Below are positions 32,761 through 45,113 of a stretch of 64,000 nt of DNA, one piece after another. Both the position numbers and the translations under genes were made by a program. Below the pieces are notes generated by a model. The model did not search any database, had not been told where the DNA came from, and saw nothing but the letters and a program-made list of their open reading frames with translations. The stretch lies in NCBI GenBank assembly GCA_002104905.1, contig MCFE01000014.1, forward strand, positions 1-64,000, in the 5' to 3' direction. Numbering within the stretch: the stretch's first letter is position 1; each line of letters opens with the position of its first letter. The stretch is from Basidiobolus meristosporus CBS 931.73 (lineage: Eukaryota; Basidiobolomycota; Basidiobolomycetes; Basidiobolales; Basidiobolaceae).

Positions 32761-33744
32761 ATGACTACCCTTGCGCCGCATTCACAACTCTTGAACCACC
32801 ACCAGTTGCCATACACTACTACGTCGTCTCAACGGCCCTACAGTGGCTACGTAGCCGGCGGAAACTCCCTAATGAGCCCATATCAAACCTTTCAGCCCGA
32901 TATGAATTCCCATGGCCCTCACAAGCTTATCGAGACCTTTGTCTCGGTATCCCCCGACTCGGCCAAAAAGTTGCCCAGAAAGCGCAGAAGACCCCCGTTC
33001 TCATACTCCTCCCTGATTGCTCAAGCTATATTATCAACACCTGACCGACGCCTTACATTAAGAGAGATTTATCAGTGGATTATGGAGCGTTACCCAGCCA
33101 TGTATAAGGCAGGTGACACTGGTTGGCAGGTAGCGTGCAGCCCCACCTGAAAATCAAATCTGCATGATTCACTAAATATTTGCGTTTAGAACACCATTCG
33201 TCATAACCTGTCCTTAAACAAGTGCTTCAAAAAGATCCCTAGAGCCGAAAACGATGTCCCTCATATCAGCAAGGGAAAGGGTGGCTACTGGACAGTGGAT
33301 CCAGAGTTCATGTCTTCCTTCGAGAATGGCGAATTCCCCAAGGGGACCATGGTGAGACGCAAGCCTGTTGAGAGCAACAATTTCGACGGCTTCTCCGCAG
33401 CACCTCAGATGCATGGGGTGTTCCATTATACCAGCCCCAACCCTGTTGAGCACTCGCCTTTGAACGAAACCTATCAGTGCAACCACGAATCCACATATCG
33501 GAAGGGCTCTCTAGATCAGTATTTGCTTCATAGCAAGGAGCCTGTGGAGGACGAAAGGTACCGTCGTCGAAGCGAAGTCTCGCCATATTACTACGCAAAC
33601 AGCACGCCCCAGCCCTATTCCCGCCCTTATTCGCAGAGCGAATATCTTCAACCCATGCTGCTCAGAGCTGGATCAGAGGCCTCAAGTTGCAAATCAAGCT
33701 CGGAAGACACTTCCGTACTACGTATTCATAATATTTTGAATTAA
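32761..33744 (+). CDS. Forkhead (winged-helix) transcription factor
   Basis: Nuclear DNA-binding regulator. Exons are 32761-33129 and 33190-33744; the 60-bp intron GTAGCG...TTTAG falls inside the forkhead domain. The product has about 307 residues. The domain spans about residues 80-165: [31 protein letters not shown], then across the splice site [13 protein letters not shown] (recognition helix), then [12 protein letters not shown]. The N-terminus is Ser/Pro/Gln/Tyr-rich and the C-terminus, rich in Tyr, Ser and Pro, looks disordered. A basic [11 protein letters not shown] just before the domain may act in nuclear import or DNA contact. The target genes and subgroup cannot be told from sequence. 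Confidence 0.92.
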
Positions 33745-34699
33745 TTTCAGTGGTTCGAGCTTCCCACTTCTGTACATTTAGTAATGTTGATTATGACGAC
33801 CGTTCCCACCACCCACCACCCGCAACCCACAACGCACATTCCACACCCTTATGATGGGTGCTCTATTCACGTTCACCAGCTCTTTTAGTCGTGTAAAAAC
33901 AAACAAATAAATCCACCAACCATGCACATACGTAAACCATTCATCTACTCTGTTTGATTGGTGGCCTAGGTCCCCGGAGACTTAACGGATCATATGAGCG
34001 GTACAATTGATTAAGGATATATGGAGAAAGAGCACAGAGCTAACAGCAATTGGAGAGATTCCAATGGATTAGGTCTAAATTGATTTGTCATAGCTCAAGG
34101 AGCACGCTGCTCTGTACCCACATTAGGCCCATACACAGTGGGATCTATTGGTTTGCATGAAGTTGGGGCAGCGTCGGATTGGTCACATTTAGGGAGATAT
34201 ATAAGCTTGATTTCCAATATAGAAATAAATGGAGAACCGTGAAGTGGATGTAAGGGCCAAGGGCCAAGGGGCAAGGGGCAAGGCTCCAAGAGTCGAAAGC
34301 ACAGACATCACATACATTAGCTGTGGGTTCCCATTTTCGGCTCTACACCTTCCCCACTGCAATAAAGAAGAATACGGCTCAATTGATGAATACCGATCAT
34401 GCCTCAGACCATCCCTCCTGCACTTCATAGAGATGCTCTCATCTAACCACTTTTGGTCCCAAAGTTATCGCATCGGCTTGCGTAAATTGGCCAAATGAAT
34501 AGATCAGTGTCTGCGCATGAGCACGTTCGTTACGTTAATTACCCAATGCTTCCCTCACCCCACCGGTGATGATGGTGATTCACAACGTGGGAATCTTGAA
34601 TGATTTATTCCGTTCCAGTACAAATCAAGCTCACCGAGATGGTTCTGAAATCACGACCAGTTCTATCCGGAATAAGAGCCGGTCTCTAGGTCGGTTTGG
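33745..34699. other. Intergenic, nothing recognised
   Basis: Between the 3-prime end of the forkhead gene and the 3-prime end of the deaminase gene (convergent). It holds a short imperfect run of 'gggccaa/ggggcaa' units near 34253-34283. Open frames here lack support. Confidence 0.45.
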
Positions 34700-36630
34700 C
34701 TAGAACACTCTGGGTTGTTCGTTCTCAAACATCTCCAACTCCAGCGGCGACCGCACCCAGTCTTGGAATCGTTGTCGCAACAGTTCGTCTTTAGCTTGGC
34801 TGTACCTCGCGCTGGACTGCTTCAGTTGCAGGTAAGTGAGCTTCGCGAGATCAACCGACCTGACCATGTTGTTTGTTAGTTGGGATCTTCCTGATTCAAC
34901 GTTAATTCCGAAGTACCGAAGACTGTCAGGTGTAAGAGATGGCGGATACTGAGATACAATATCGACGAAATGCCCAAATAGGGAGGCCTTGGACAAGGCG
35001 GACCTGTAGCGATTCTACGTTAATGCCACCGGACACTGGTCTTAGCGCTTGCTTACTAACCGCGTTTTGATGGGGTACTTGCCATCTTTCCCCGGTCTGG
35101 CTCCCTGCTTTCTTCCATTGACGATGGCCTCAGATTTCGGCTGGTTCAGTACCCAGTTGATGGCTGTTGAGTGGCGTTAGGGTGGCTAGGTGAGGGTGAA
35201 GCCGCATTCATCGTACCAGATGGGGATGGCACTAGCGTGCTCTCGGGGTTGGTCAGCTTCAGGCTTCCCTTGGACCATCGAAACGGTTCTTTTGTATGGA
35301 ATACGCCGATCTTTTGCGGGTGGAAGGATGGCGGCAAATCTGGGTTCTGTGAGTGCGTTGGGCTATCGATGGTTGCAGACAAACATTGAAGTACCGGTGA
35401 TTCCCTCTACACGAGTGCAGAGTGCTCTGATTACCGATTCCTCGTCAAAAAGGTCACCGATGGTGATGGATGCGAGATAAATCGGGGGCATTAGCAAGGA
35501 TAACATTGCGGATTGGAGCCCTAGCACATTCCATCGAGCGATCTTATCACTGAGCGTTATCAGCATCTCTCCATGCAAGCAATGGCTGTAGAACTAACCT
35601 GCAGGACATCGAGAGGGTCGGCTCGGCATCTCCTCTGCCTTGTTTTCGAATGAGTTTCCGACATGTATCATAGCTGAGGTCTGAGCCTTACCTGGTTTCG
35701 TTCGCAGCACATTGACGCGATCGTAGTCTACCCTGCCACGCTTGAGATTGTTCCCAGATGGTGGGGCGGTCTCGCTCACTTCCTCTACATTCTTAGCAAC
35801 CACTTCCGAGCTTTTGGCAACCTTCTGTGCCTCGTCGAAAGTTTTTCTCTTCTTGAAACTCTCGTACGACTCTGCCGATTGCTCGTTAGCCAGGGGCGTA
35901 GTGGAGGCATCTCCGCCTGGATTGATCAGAGATTAGTGGGAACCAAGCCAAACCAGAGACCATAGAACCTACATGGGCAATGGCTCACATACATATGGAA
36001 TGTGATGTCCGGGGAAACAAGCTCGAATGGCGTTCCTGACTTCTGGTCCGTATCACCTATCTTCAATATGTCCGATTTTCCTCCTTTCGCCACAATCAAC
36101 GTCTGGTCCAACAGGTATCTAGGTGAGGCGAGATCAGGGGGCAGTTCATGTAGCTTGCTAACGGGCTATCTATGGAAACCTGATGAATCCTCTGCGAGCA
36201 ATGATCTCGGCATGGCTGTCATGTAAAGCATCTCCGTTGGTTGGCAATTTACTTGAACTCAAACATTTCAGCCCCGTTCTTAGCAAACAGGTCAGCCTCG
36301 GAAGAAACACCAGTCGAAATGAGCGTGAAGTTACCCTATGGAAAGACATTGCAGTTCGTAACCAGGACCATCTAGACAAAGGGTTAACTTTAGTCGATAG
36401 GGCAGTGAACAAGAAAGAAGAGCGAGATCGACGCGAGAACCCTCGACACTGTTCCAGAAAACGGACTCACCTTTAGGTTTAGCCATGAGTATCCCCGCCA
36501 AAACGGTCCACTCGACTTTGTTCCCGCGCACGATCGGTTTCCCTTGTTTTGGTAAGGCGTCGAAGGCCTCCTGGCATTTCTGTGCTAGCTGGTCCGGAAA
36601 GTCCGCTTCCTCACACCGAAAAGTGGACAT
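34700..36630 (-). CDS. TAD1: tRNA-specific adenosine deaminase 1 (ADAT1/Tad1)
   Basis: Converts A37 to inosine in tRNA-Ala. Ten exons: 36471-36630, 36335-36371, 36180-36278, 35973-36118, 35692-35916, 35599-35638, 35395-35549, 35217-35339, 35061-35163, 34700-35003; about 463 residues. Seen: EWTVLAGILMAKPK near the start; CLSIGTG followed by KCLSS; the zinc/catalytic NGDALHDSHAEIIARR with the proton-shuttle Glu; HCPCGDAS with the second zinc Cys; SMSCSDKIARWNVLG with the third; AINWVLNQP; NGRKQGAR; and the C-terminal YFGINVESGR region. Domain order and residues match the ADAR/Tad1 deaminase family. No double-stranded RNA binding domain is present, as in Tad1. All introns are GT-AG and about 48-100 bp; one donor, GTTTCC at exon 3, is weak. 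Confidence 0.93.
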
Positions 36631-36959
36631 GGTCGATGGATTCGGGCTTTGGAAGGGATTTCGAAATCGCTCGAATTAATCATGTCAAGCTGCCGAAAAT
36701 GATCAATACGGTGTTGGATTGGTAGATTCGTCCTCCAAATGATTGACTCCGCAGTGCAAGCCGAGTGTATTGCTGATAAAAATTGCTGTTCAGTCAATCT
36801 AGTGGCATGATGTTGATTCGTAGTAATACTTGCCTAGTTTTGCAGCTCTCTGACAAGAAAGCCATCAAGTGTGGTATAATGTTGGGTGTATATAACTGCT
36901 GCTGCCAGTTTGGTGTGGTGATTCACTAGTAACATTTGATGGTGTATGCCAACAAGATT

Positions 36960-37110
36960 GGAAACAATGCTGCAGATATTCCTGAAGACAATTTGCCACA
37001 ATATTGTATTTGTTGTGAGGGTTTTGGGGCCATTTGGACAACTTGAAAGATATATCAGGGCGCCTGACATTTAGTCAATCCAATCAAGTTGATGTAAATA
37101 CTTGGGTGTA
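36960..37110 (-). mobile_element. Decayed LTR relic (-)
   Basis: 'gagggttttggggccatttggacaacttgaaag' and 'gatgtaaatacttgg' match the reverse complement of the copia family LTR. The ends are not definable. Confidence 0.45.
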
Positions 37111-37555
37111 GACAAAATCTACAACGGCACGTAAGCCAAAATATTGCAAAAAAATATCAACACAATCCCAGAGTATGCAAAACCTTGATGTGGTAGTTGA
37201 AAGGGAACACTGCAGCACATAAGCCAAAGTAGGCATGATTGAACTTGTCAAGCCCAGCAGAATTCATATTAATGGATGAAGGTTTGAGAGTTGGGAAGTG
37301 ACTCAGTAACGATTTGTGGTTGGTTTATTGAGTCAATACTTTTTATAGAGCCATACATCCATGGCCTTCCACAACACACTCTTGTGATTTTTGCAAAGTG
37401 TGGTGGGAACTGAACAGTTTCAAAAATACGGCGGTCAGAAAGGTCCCTGACTAACTCCAAACCCAAATCGTTTTTTAATAATACTTCTGATTAGGTCCTC
37501 GATTGATTACGAGAAAAGTATATTGTGGATGGCCATGGAGAGGTGGGTGCAAGAT

Positions 37556-37810
37556 TGCTGTCAACTTTGTATTTACACTTGGATATACATTTTCTTGGTC
37601 ATTTAGATTCGTAGCTTATGAACTTTACTCTTTGTCGGGACCTACTTGGTATATTTTCAACCAAGAGTCCGGGACATGAAAATCCTCAAAGTCGTCCAAA
37701 AGCCTCCAAACTTTGCGCCCATGTGCTTGGGAGCTTCCTTGTAAAAGTAAAAATACCACTTGAACATCCGATAAATCATCAAGCGAAAATCACGTGATCT
37801 ACCACTAAAA
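37556..37810 (+). mobile_element. Decayed LTR relic (+)
   Basis: Starts TGCTGTCAACTTTGTATTTACAC and follows the copia LTR through 'gggacatgaaaatcctcaaagtcgtccaaaagcc...ccaaactttgc' and 'cgataaatcatcaagcgaaaatcacgtgatctac'. It is older than the copies of the left half and shows many C/G changes. The only such relics in the gene-dense half are here. Confidence 0.65.
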
Positions 37811-38386
37811 GAAGGTGGCAATCTTTTCAATGTTTTAACAATTTGGAGCAGTTGACAAGATCTTCCCCAAATGGTTAAAAAGGCATGGGCAATGATGAAA
37901 AGTTACTACATGAATACTTGGGTACTAAACCAATTGTTTGGAACAATACCCGTGTCTGAAAAATGTGTGTCCCACACCACTGCTGTTCCCCAAGTACCAT
38001 TATGAAAATAGGTATCGATGGGAAGAGTCAGAACCAGAGCTAACAAACCATTCTGCTTAAAATTTATTGTGACCAGCAAAGAAATAGGGGTTGACCGGGA
38101 TGATCAGGGTAGGGAAAAGAGAAACTGTCGAGAAAGAAATGGTGACCTGGGTCAAGGTGGGTTCGAGAAATCTAGGGAATTTTATCTTTTTCACTGGTAG
38201 ATTCAGTGAGCAATAGAGAAGGAAAACATACATTAAAGTGTACATTTCTACACAAACAATCGATGAGTACAATGAAGAATCCTGTTGTCGAAGGGCATGA
38301 TGGAATGCTGCTTACTGAAGTTCTCGGGATTGACTTCGACATGTGTGAATGAATATTCGGTGGAAGGACGCTCTAAAGTAGGTATA

Positions 38387-41174
38387 TTAAGAATCGGAGA
38401 GTTTGCGTCTTTTGGCGCTGTTCGAAGACTCCCCAGGGTTGGATTCCTCGTCACGAGAGGACGTTGCCTCCGAATTCTCATTCACTAACAACATCCGCTC
38501 CAATTCGGCCAAAAACCGGGTGGCCGACGAAGAAAGTAGATTACAAAGTGATTGCAAATGATGCTTGACGACCTAGAGGGATAATGGTTGGAGTTGGTCA
38601 GTGAACGCCGATGGACTCCCTCTTGACAGGACTGACTACTTACCATGTGCACGATTTCTCGGGTGCGATCTGCCCCGTAGGCTGTGAACAAATCGTTTCG
38701 AACTTCTTGCACCACTTCTCTAATCCAAGTGGGGATAAAGTCGGCCGCTGCGAACGAGCTGGTTTCGTTCGCTCGACGCTTGGGACGCGCGTCCAACAAG
38801 AAGCGAAGTAAACGCTCGCATTGCTTAGTCAAGTACCGCACCAAACGGTCTTGCAGACTCGCTATGATAGTATCGTTGTTGGGGAGTGCCTCGTTGAGAT
38901 GAAGCAGTTCGACGAAATATTCGCCCAAGGATTGTGAAAGGTTCACAATGTCCTCTTCTCTACGCTCCGTCGATATGTTTGCTTGGAAATACCCGGAAAG
39001 ACGGGAGTGAAGCTGCTGCAAGCTGGTCGGATTGCCTCGAATGATCTCACGAGCCTCCGAGACGTGAATCGAATGGAGGAGTTGGTAGACAAAGTCCTGG
39101 GCTCTGTTAGTGCTGCTGGGCTCCAAGTTAAATACATCCGCAACCGAGGTATTGCTTCGACCTTGGGATTCTTCCAGAAGGGTGAGATGGTTGGAAAGCA
39201 TGCTGCCAAAGAGACCAAGATCGTATGAGTTCGAAGAAGCAACTCCAGGTGCATTCGAGTCGGTCTGTGGTGTAGAGCCGGTATCATTGTTGGAGGCGGC
39301 GGGATTAGAGTTTGTGGCGTTCTCAGAGTTAGACGAGCTTCTGGTTTGCCCGATTCTGGTGGCGGGAATGATGCTAACGATGGGAATGGTCGTGCTAGCG
39401 ATGAATGCGCTTGAGCCGCCAGTGGATCTGGAGGGGTAGATTGTCGTGAATGGGGAGCCCAATGAGCCAGCTGGGGACCCACCAAATATCGACGATAGTA
39501 ATGAGGATAATGCGTTGGGTGTTGAAGGAGTCGACTCTTCCGCGGCGTTGGATGGTTGTTGGGATGGCTGCGTCTCGGCGGTGGTATTAGAGGCCGGGTC
39601 TTGGTTTCTCTCCCGCGATGGCTGATTGCTGGTCGGTGTCATTGGCAACGAAATTGGGATGGTAGCCCCTGAGCTAGTTTCAAATTGAACAGATATATCA
39701 GGGTATATGGAGAATGTCATGTTGGGAGATGAGAAGAGCGAGCCCCGAGAACGGGGTTGGGGGTTAGGCGTGCTAGATGATTGGGCCTGGTTGGGACTGG
39801 CAGCTGCCTCTGAGCCATCTTGGGATGGTTGTGGCGCGGCGGTACTGGAGCTATCGGGAGCACTATCAACTGGTGTGGGATTGAATCTGGTGCGGTGCAA
39901 CAGAGTGGCCATCGTACTTTCAAGTTGAGTTAATCTGTACATCCCGCGTGCCAGCCCGGCCGCTTCATTCTGGGCTCTGATGCGTTCCTCGGAGTCAGCC
40001 TCCAAAGTCTCATCGATAAACGTACGGGCCAAAGGCCTCAGTACGCCGGTAAGATGCTCCAGTGCGTTGGACAGCTCCAGCATAAGTCTACCGGTTTGCA
40101 CCGTGTCATTCCCTTGGATCTCTAATGGAAAAATCAATAAGCCGCAACTTGAAGATGGCATTTCTGTATATACCAACCATGTTCTGGGGTGATGTTCCAG
40201 AGATCTTGAAGGCGTCTTAGATGGGTAGAAGCACGGCTGAGCAGAGCGCTGTTGTCGGCCTTGAACAAGATTATTAGTAAGCCAGTGATTGCCAAAACGT
40301 GGTGCGTGTACTACCGTCTGTCGTTGAGATTGGGGTGTCGATCTGGATTCACCGTTTGCCCGCACGCTGCTACCCCGAGGGGTGCTCTAGTTAATCAAGA
40401 AAATCAAGGGTTAATGCCTGTCTGGATGATAGATACCGATCAGAGATTAAATGCATACACTACGAACGGAGGAAGGTGTGGAAGCAGTCGCCTGAGCATT
40501 GGCTTGAGGAGTTCTTGGCGAATCTCCAAAAAGAGAACCGAGAAACTGCGGAAATAGTTGGCACAGGTTGAGAATCTAGCAGCATATACAGATTGCATCT
40601 TGCTCGCATTACTTACACTGTTGATAGGTGAATTATCAAGTTCGAGGGAGATGAATCTTGTGGTGGATGCAATACTCCTAGGTCTAGTAGCACTAGTTTG
40701 AGGTGTTTGAGGTTCATCTAATAAGAAACAAGTAAGGTTCAGTATAAGGTTGGGAAAGGTAAGTCCAAAACAAAGCAATGACCATTGTTGCCTAGAGCCT
40801 CCAGTGGTCTAATTACAAGGTGTATCACATTTCCGGTTTGTAATCCTATCAGAGGCAAATCCTTTCCGATTAGCAACTCGACACCTTGCTGTATCGAGGA
40901 GTTCTGTTTACTGACCACATTCGTGCAAAGTTTTTTCATCTTTCATCACTCTGCCTTGAAATATAAGTCTTTGTCTGTCGCGAGTTACCCCTGCTACATC
41001 TTCCAACTGCTCTTTGAGTTTCAGCACCGTTTCTGAGTGGGCAATCACAACTGGATAAGAATCGGAATCGATGGTGCGAACGGTGATTTTGAGTGGACCA
41101 TCGTAGGTGGCGGCCTTGCTAGCTTGTGAGGTCTCTTGAGTGGTTTTGTCCTCGTTAGAAGCAGTGTGCGTCAT
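38387..41174 (-). CDS. BAG6/Scythe-like ubiquitin-like protein
   Basis: Eight exons: 40916-41174, 40783-40845, 40617-40717, 40459-40545, 40315-40386, 40178-40259, 38644-40121, 38387-38572; about 775 residues. The N-terminal ubiquitin-like domain (about residues 28-110) has ITVRTIDSDSYPVVI, KLKEQLEDVAGV, RQRLIFQGRVMKDEKTL and GNVIHLVIRP. A helical segment follows (HLRRLQDLWN, LMLELSNALEHLTGVLRP). Long Ser/Thr/Pro/Gln/Asn-rich disordered stretches and further Leu-rich helices make up the rest. The C-terminus ends SAKRRKLSDS, a nuclear-localisation-like tail. This layout resembles animal BAG6, which holds exposed hydrophobic segments for tail-anchored protein targeting or degradation. A clear BAG domain is not evident to me, so another large ubiquitin-like scaffold is possible. 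Confidence 0.6.
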
Positions 41175-41505
41175 GCTTAGTGTTAGACAATTAAAAAGTA
41201 TAACTACAAAGATGAATACAACTATCTATGAATAGAATGGAATGGAAAGCGCAAACGATTGCTTAATAATATATATGAGAAATATATATAATATGTGGGT
41301 TAACAAAGAAAAAAAAGGATTTCTTCAGTTATTGAGACATTCAGAGAACATTGATTAGATTTAAGCTGCCTAATAGATGTCTAATCAGATCGGAGTCAAA
41401 TAAAATTACCCCCGACCAGTATAAATAAACAATCCAAACAACCAAACAAACACTCCATATTATTTGTTAAATGTGGCATTCACCGGGCTTCTCTGAATAC
41501 TGACC

Positions 41506-43337
41506 ATGTTTAGACAAAATAAAACGAGCGCTGCCAGGGGGTTTACCAACTCCAGCCAGCTAGGGCGTTCACAGAACCTTGAATACCCAACCAGATTGAA
41601 CTTCTACAACACTCCTCCACTCTGTGAGGTGAACATCGAGGAATTCGAAACCTTCGCTCTGGATCGGCTCCAAGGTATTTTCTCGTTTCTGGTCGGGTTT
41701 TCTCTAAAGCATCTGGTAAACTCTTTTGCATAGTGCTTAAGGCTGTGGAGACCGCGTATATCCGAAACAGACCAGAGGAGGAGGTTAAGCAGATTCTAAA
41801 CGAGATTAGTAAGAAATGCCTGCCGCTCAGCCATAGCACAGCAGCTGCGACCACTCCCTTTGATCAGGAGCGTCGCAAAGATCATATCTCGCATTTTATT
41901 CTTCGCTTGGCTTTTTGCCGGAGGTAAATCCCTTCTACAGCGCTTGGTCATTGTATGTCTCTGTTTAACGTCCAGCAATTAGTGAGGAATTACGTAACTG
42001 GTTCTTACGTCAAGAGTGCGCACTATTTAAGTGAGTAGGCCTATGTTCACCTTCACTGGTGTAATTCAATGAAGCCAAAAGCCTAACCTGGTTCAACACA
42101 TAGACTACGATTCTCAACAGAGAGTATCCAAGACAAGTCTAGATTTCTAGAGGCAGCAGGTCTTCAGCTGAAAATGGTACATGCCAATGCCTTTGCTTAC
42201 AATTTCAATCTCTCTAAACGCGTATCCTACATTACATTAGCTTACTCCCGAAGACAAGCGGCTTTTCCAGAAAGAGCTCTATCAGGCGTCGGCACACATA
42301 TTGAACTTCGAGTCTGAGCCATTCTTCGAAGTGGATTTCGAAAAGGTTCCTGATTTGATTCAACGGCGCCAGGTATATGTGAGAAAGGGTAAGGCATATG
42401 TTCCCATGTCGGATCAGGCTGCCTTGGTCGTAAATGAGTTCAAGAATCACCTAAGCCAAGCTTTAGAGGTAAATCCCCTTTGGATCTTGTTCATAGCTTC
42501 CCTATTAACTTACTTCCTTCTCTCCAAAGGCTACAGCTAAAGCTTTACCACGAATGGATGAAGACGAAAGGTTGCTGCCTGTATTGACTAACTTGAGCAA
42601 GCAGTACAATGGAAGAGAATACACTGCTCAAGGAATTAGTGGACAAATAACATCCGCAGATGTCGATAATCTTACTCAGCACTTCCCGTTGTGTATGAAG
42701 CATTTGAATGCCAAGCTCAAGGAGGATGGACACCTGAAGCACGGTGGTAGAATGCAATATGGTCTATTCCTGAAGGTAAGCCATTTTCCCTATTGAGCAA
42801 CATCAGCCATCAATCTAACCACTTCAACAGGGCATCGGACTCTCCTTAGAGGAAGCGTTGCACTACTGGCGAACTTCGTTCTACAAGATGAGCGACGATC
42901 AATTCCAGAAGGGCTATGCTTATAATATACGACACAACTATGGTATGGAGGGCCGTAGAACTGACTATACTCCATACAGCTGTATGAAGATCATCACTGG
43001 CAACTCCCCTTCCAGCGGAGATCATCACGGATGTCCGTTCCGGCATTTTTCACCCGAGAACCTTCGACATGCTTGCTACAGCAGTGGTGCCACTGACCAT
43101 GAAGTCAACGAAATTCTTGAACTGGTTCGAGCCAACCATTTCCAGGTCGCTTGCACGCGCTACTTCGAGCTTACCCACAAAAAAGTGACCATTGCCTCAA
43201 AAATCGACACCATTATCCATCCGAACCAATATTTTGACCAGAGCTATGACGCATCGCTGGTGGCTAATGGGAAAGAACCCAGAACCACCCGCTCATGGAA
43301 GCAGGCTGTTAAGCAGGAGAAGACTGAAGCCATGTAG
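41506..43337 (+). CDS. PRI2: DNA primase large subunit
   Basis: Regulatory iron-sulphur subunit of primase-polymerase alpha, needed for RNA primer synthesis. Seven exons: 41506-41674, 41734-41923, 41983-42030, 42104-42176, 42241-42468, 42530-42775, 42831-43337; 486 residues. The N-terminal half shows EYPTRLNFYNTPP, ALDRLQVLKAVE and a helical region with ELRNWFLRQE; the C-terminal half shows YGLFLKGIGLSLEEALHYWR and GYAYNIRHNYGMEGRRTDYTPYSC. Four Cys for the 4Fe-4S cluster are visible: YSCMKII, CPFRHF, HACYSSG and VACTRYFEL. The typical fungal length is about 500. All seven introns/exons join in frame. It is head-to-head with the BAG6-like gene, about 330 bp apart. Confidence 0.95.
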
Positions 43338-43572
43338 GGTCGATACTGGAGAGAAGATCAGATTACCTTTCTTTGTTTATATGAATTCACTTCAACAATA
43401 CATTCTCTACATTGTAACATAACCATTCATTTGATTTACTGGACGTTAAGGTGGCTGATGGCATGAATAGAATGCACGTGTTGAGCTTTATTGATAGTGC
43501 GAGGTCTGTGTTTGGGAAACATGAGCAGAAGCAAAATCCTGGTATAATGATCGGCTATTTACACGAGAACAC

Positions 43573-44421
43573 TCAGACGATCTTCTCCAGAAACATGGCC
43601 ATTTGGTCTGGCTGATTGATCCGAAAGCGCCAGAAAGCCTTTTTGGTCTCATGCAATGTGGCACAGTCAACCGAGCTGTAGCCCAGGTCGTTTTTCGCAT
43701 ATGGATTCATATCATGCTCCAGCAGCCGCTTAACCAGATTGGTCAACCCAATTAAACTAGCTAGATGCAACGTGGTGTTCCCTTGACCCCAGATATGAGA
43801 GATGGTGTGTTGAAGCAAATCTATTGATTTTCGGCTGTTGAGCTCCTTGCAAAGAAAGTCCAACATTTGGAGAGCGATCTTCTCTCTGTTATGGAGACAT
43901 GCCAGCTGCAAGAAATTCATGTTATCCACGATATCCCCCAACAATGTCTCGGCCTGGGTAGAGAGCGCTCTATCAAATTTCAAGCAGCCCTCTCTACTCA
44001 TCCATGTATCATATAAAAGCGTATATAAAACGATTGGCGGATTGCTGGCAATCACGTAGGTAAACGTGTATGGTCTTCCATGTAGAATGGCATTCTTGAG
44101 ATCAGTCCTAGAGGTCAGGATCATTTTTGTGTCCTTTAAATCCTCCAGCTCGTTGGGTGTGAAACAGGATGTAACCGCTTGTGTGAAGGACAAAGAGGAA
44201 ATAGCCGCTTTGTTGGGGAGGCCACCATGCCACACTGAACACTTGACTGGACAAAGATATTCCGGAGGGTTAGTTAAACGGGTTTGGTGAGCAGCCTCTT
44301 TGACTCGTATTACCATGCGTGCATGGGGAGAAAGACTTTGTAGGAAAACAGTGGACGGAACTGGTGATTTAGAATAAGGAACGAGGACCCATTTTACACA
44401 GAGGGCCGCTTTGTCACTCAC
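43573..44421 (-). CDS. Ankyrin-repeat protein, 5-prime end uncertain
   Basis: The open frame encodes 282 residues and contains at least one good ankyrin repeat near the C-terminus (GNTTLHLASLIGLTNLVKRLLEHDMNPYAKN) preceded by weaker repeat-like helices (NFLQLACLHNREKIALQMLDFL). It begins without ATG (a GTG at 44421). The first in-frame ATG is at 44316, giving about 247 residues. A GTGAGT donor just at 44421 and a CTACAAAG acceptor at about 44338 suggest that the real gene starts in an upstream exon, perhaps with the ATG near 44677. The binding partner is unknown. It is convergent with the primase gene. Confidence 0.6.
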   Translation of the reverse strand: MSDKAALCVKWVLVPYSKSPVPSTVFLQSLSPHARMVIRVKEAAHQTRLTNPPEYLCPVKCSVWHGGLPNKAAISSLSFTQAVTSCFTPNELEDLKDTKMILTSRTDLKNAILHGRPYTFTYVIASNPPIVLYTLLYDTWMSREGCLKFDRALSTQAETLLGDIVDNMNFLQLACLHNREKIALQMLDFLCKELNSRKSIDLLQHTISHIWGQGNTTLHLASLIGLTNLVKRLLEHDMNPYAKNDLGYSSVDCATLHETKKAFWRFRINQPDQMAMFLEKIV

Positions 44422-45113
44422 TTATCTATATCTAGACGATCATTTCCCACTATGCAGCGTCAAAAAAGAAACAAATCTCCCGAAGCCTAGGTGAAGAGGA
44501 TTTTCGTTTGAGACTCCCCTTGTCACACTCCTTGCCGAAAGCCAATCCCACTTTTGTAACCAAGCTGTCAGGCATCCAACCTGCTTGTCGATGTTTGAAA
44601 CGAGTGTAGCAATATGTTGAAGCCAATGGTGAGCGATGGTCAAAGTGAAGGTCGGGATCAAACTTTCCGCTCGCCATGTTGCATGCAGGCAGTGCATTCG
44701 TTTCGCAACACCACACTATGATCAGATTTGCAGTGCGCACGAGAACACATATGGAATCATTCATTTACTAAATGAACACATGCTATCAGTGTTTTATGGA
44801 TCAACTCTGTGATATCAAATGAAAATCAGGATAGAAACCGGAACCCACCCCAATTCCTAAACCACTCAGATCATTTACGCGATAAGATATGGAAAGGAAT
44901 ACACAAATCACATCTCCGGAATCCCCGTTGTTTAAATCACCATTGTTTCCTGCATTCATCTTATTCTTCTCTAATTAACTGACTGGTTTTAGCATTCTTG
45001 TATTATTCTGTTTCTGGACGTCTACTTCGCTCGCTTGTTTTCTTCAATAGCTTGCCCGTCGTTTCTCCCTGCATACCCCTGCGGCTTTTCTCTGATCGAA
45101 CACTAAATTCGCC
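44422..45113. other. Possible upstream exon of the ankyrin gene and shared promoter
   Basis: An open frame on the minus strand (44450-44764) with an internal ATG near 44677 could supply the first exon of the ankyrin gene, ending near a donor at 44421. The rest, to 45113, is the divergent promoter region toward the FYVE gene. Confidence 0.35.

Larger units (their letters stand above)
36631..38386. other. Spacer containing old LTR relics
   Basis: Between the deaminase start and the BAG6-like gene end. It contains two decayed copia LTRs, near 36960-37110 (minus) and 37556-37810 (plus). No gene is recognised; open frames of 60-80 codons are featureless. Confidence 0.5.

Noticed and set aside
38943-39485. 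180-codon minus-strand open frame inside the BAG6-like gene
   Set aside because: Shadow frame of the large BAG6-like exon; Pro/Ser/Leu-rich sequence arises from the same low-complexity DNA.
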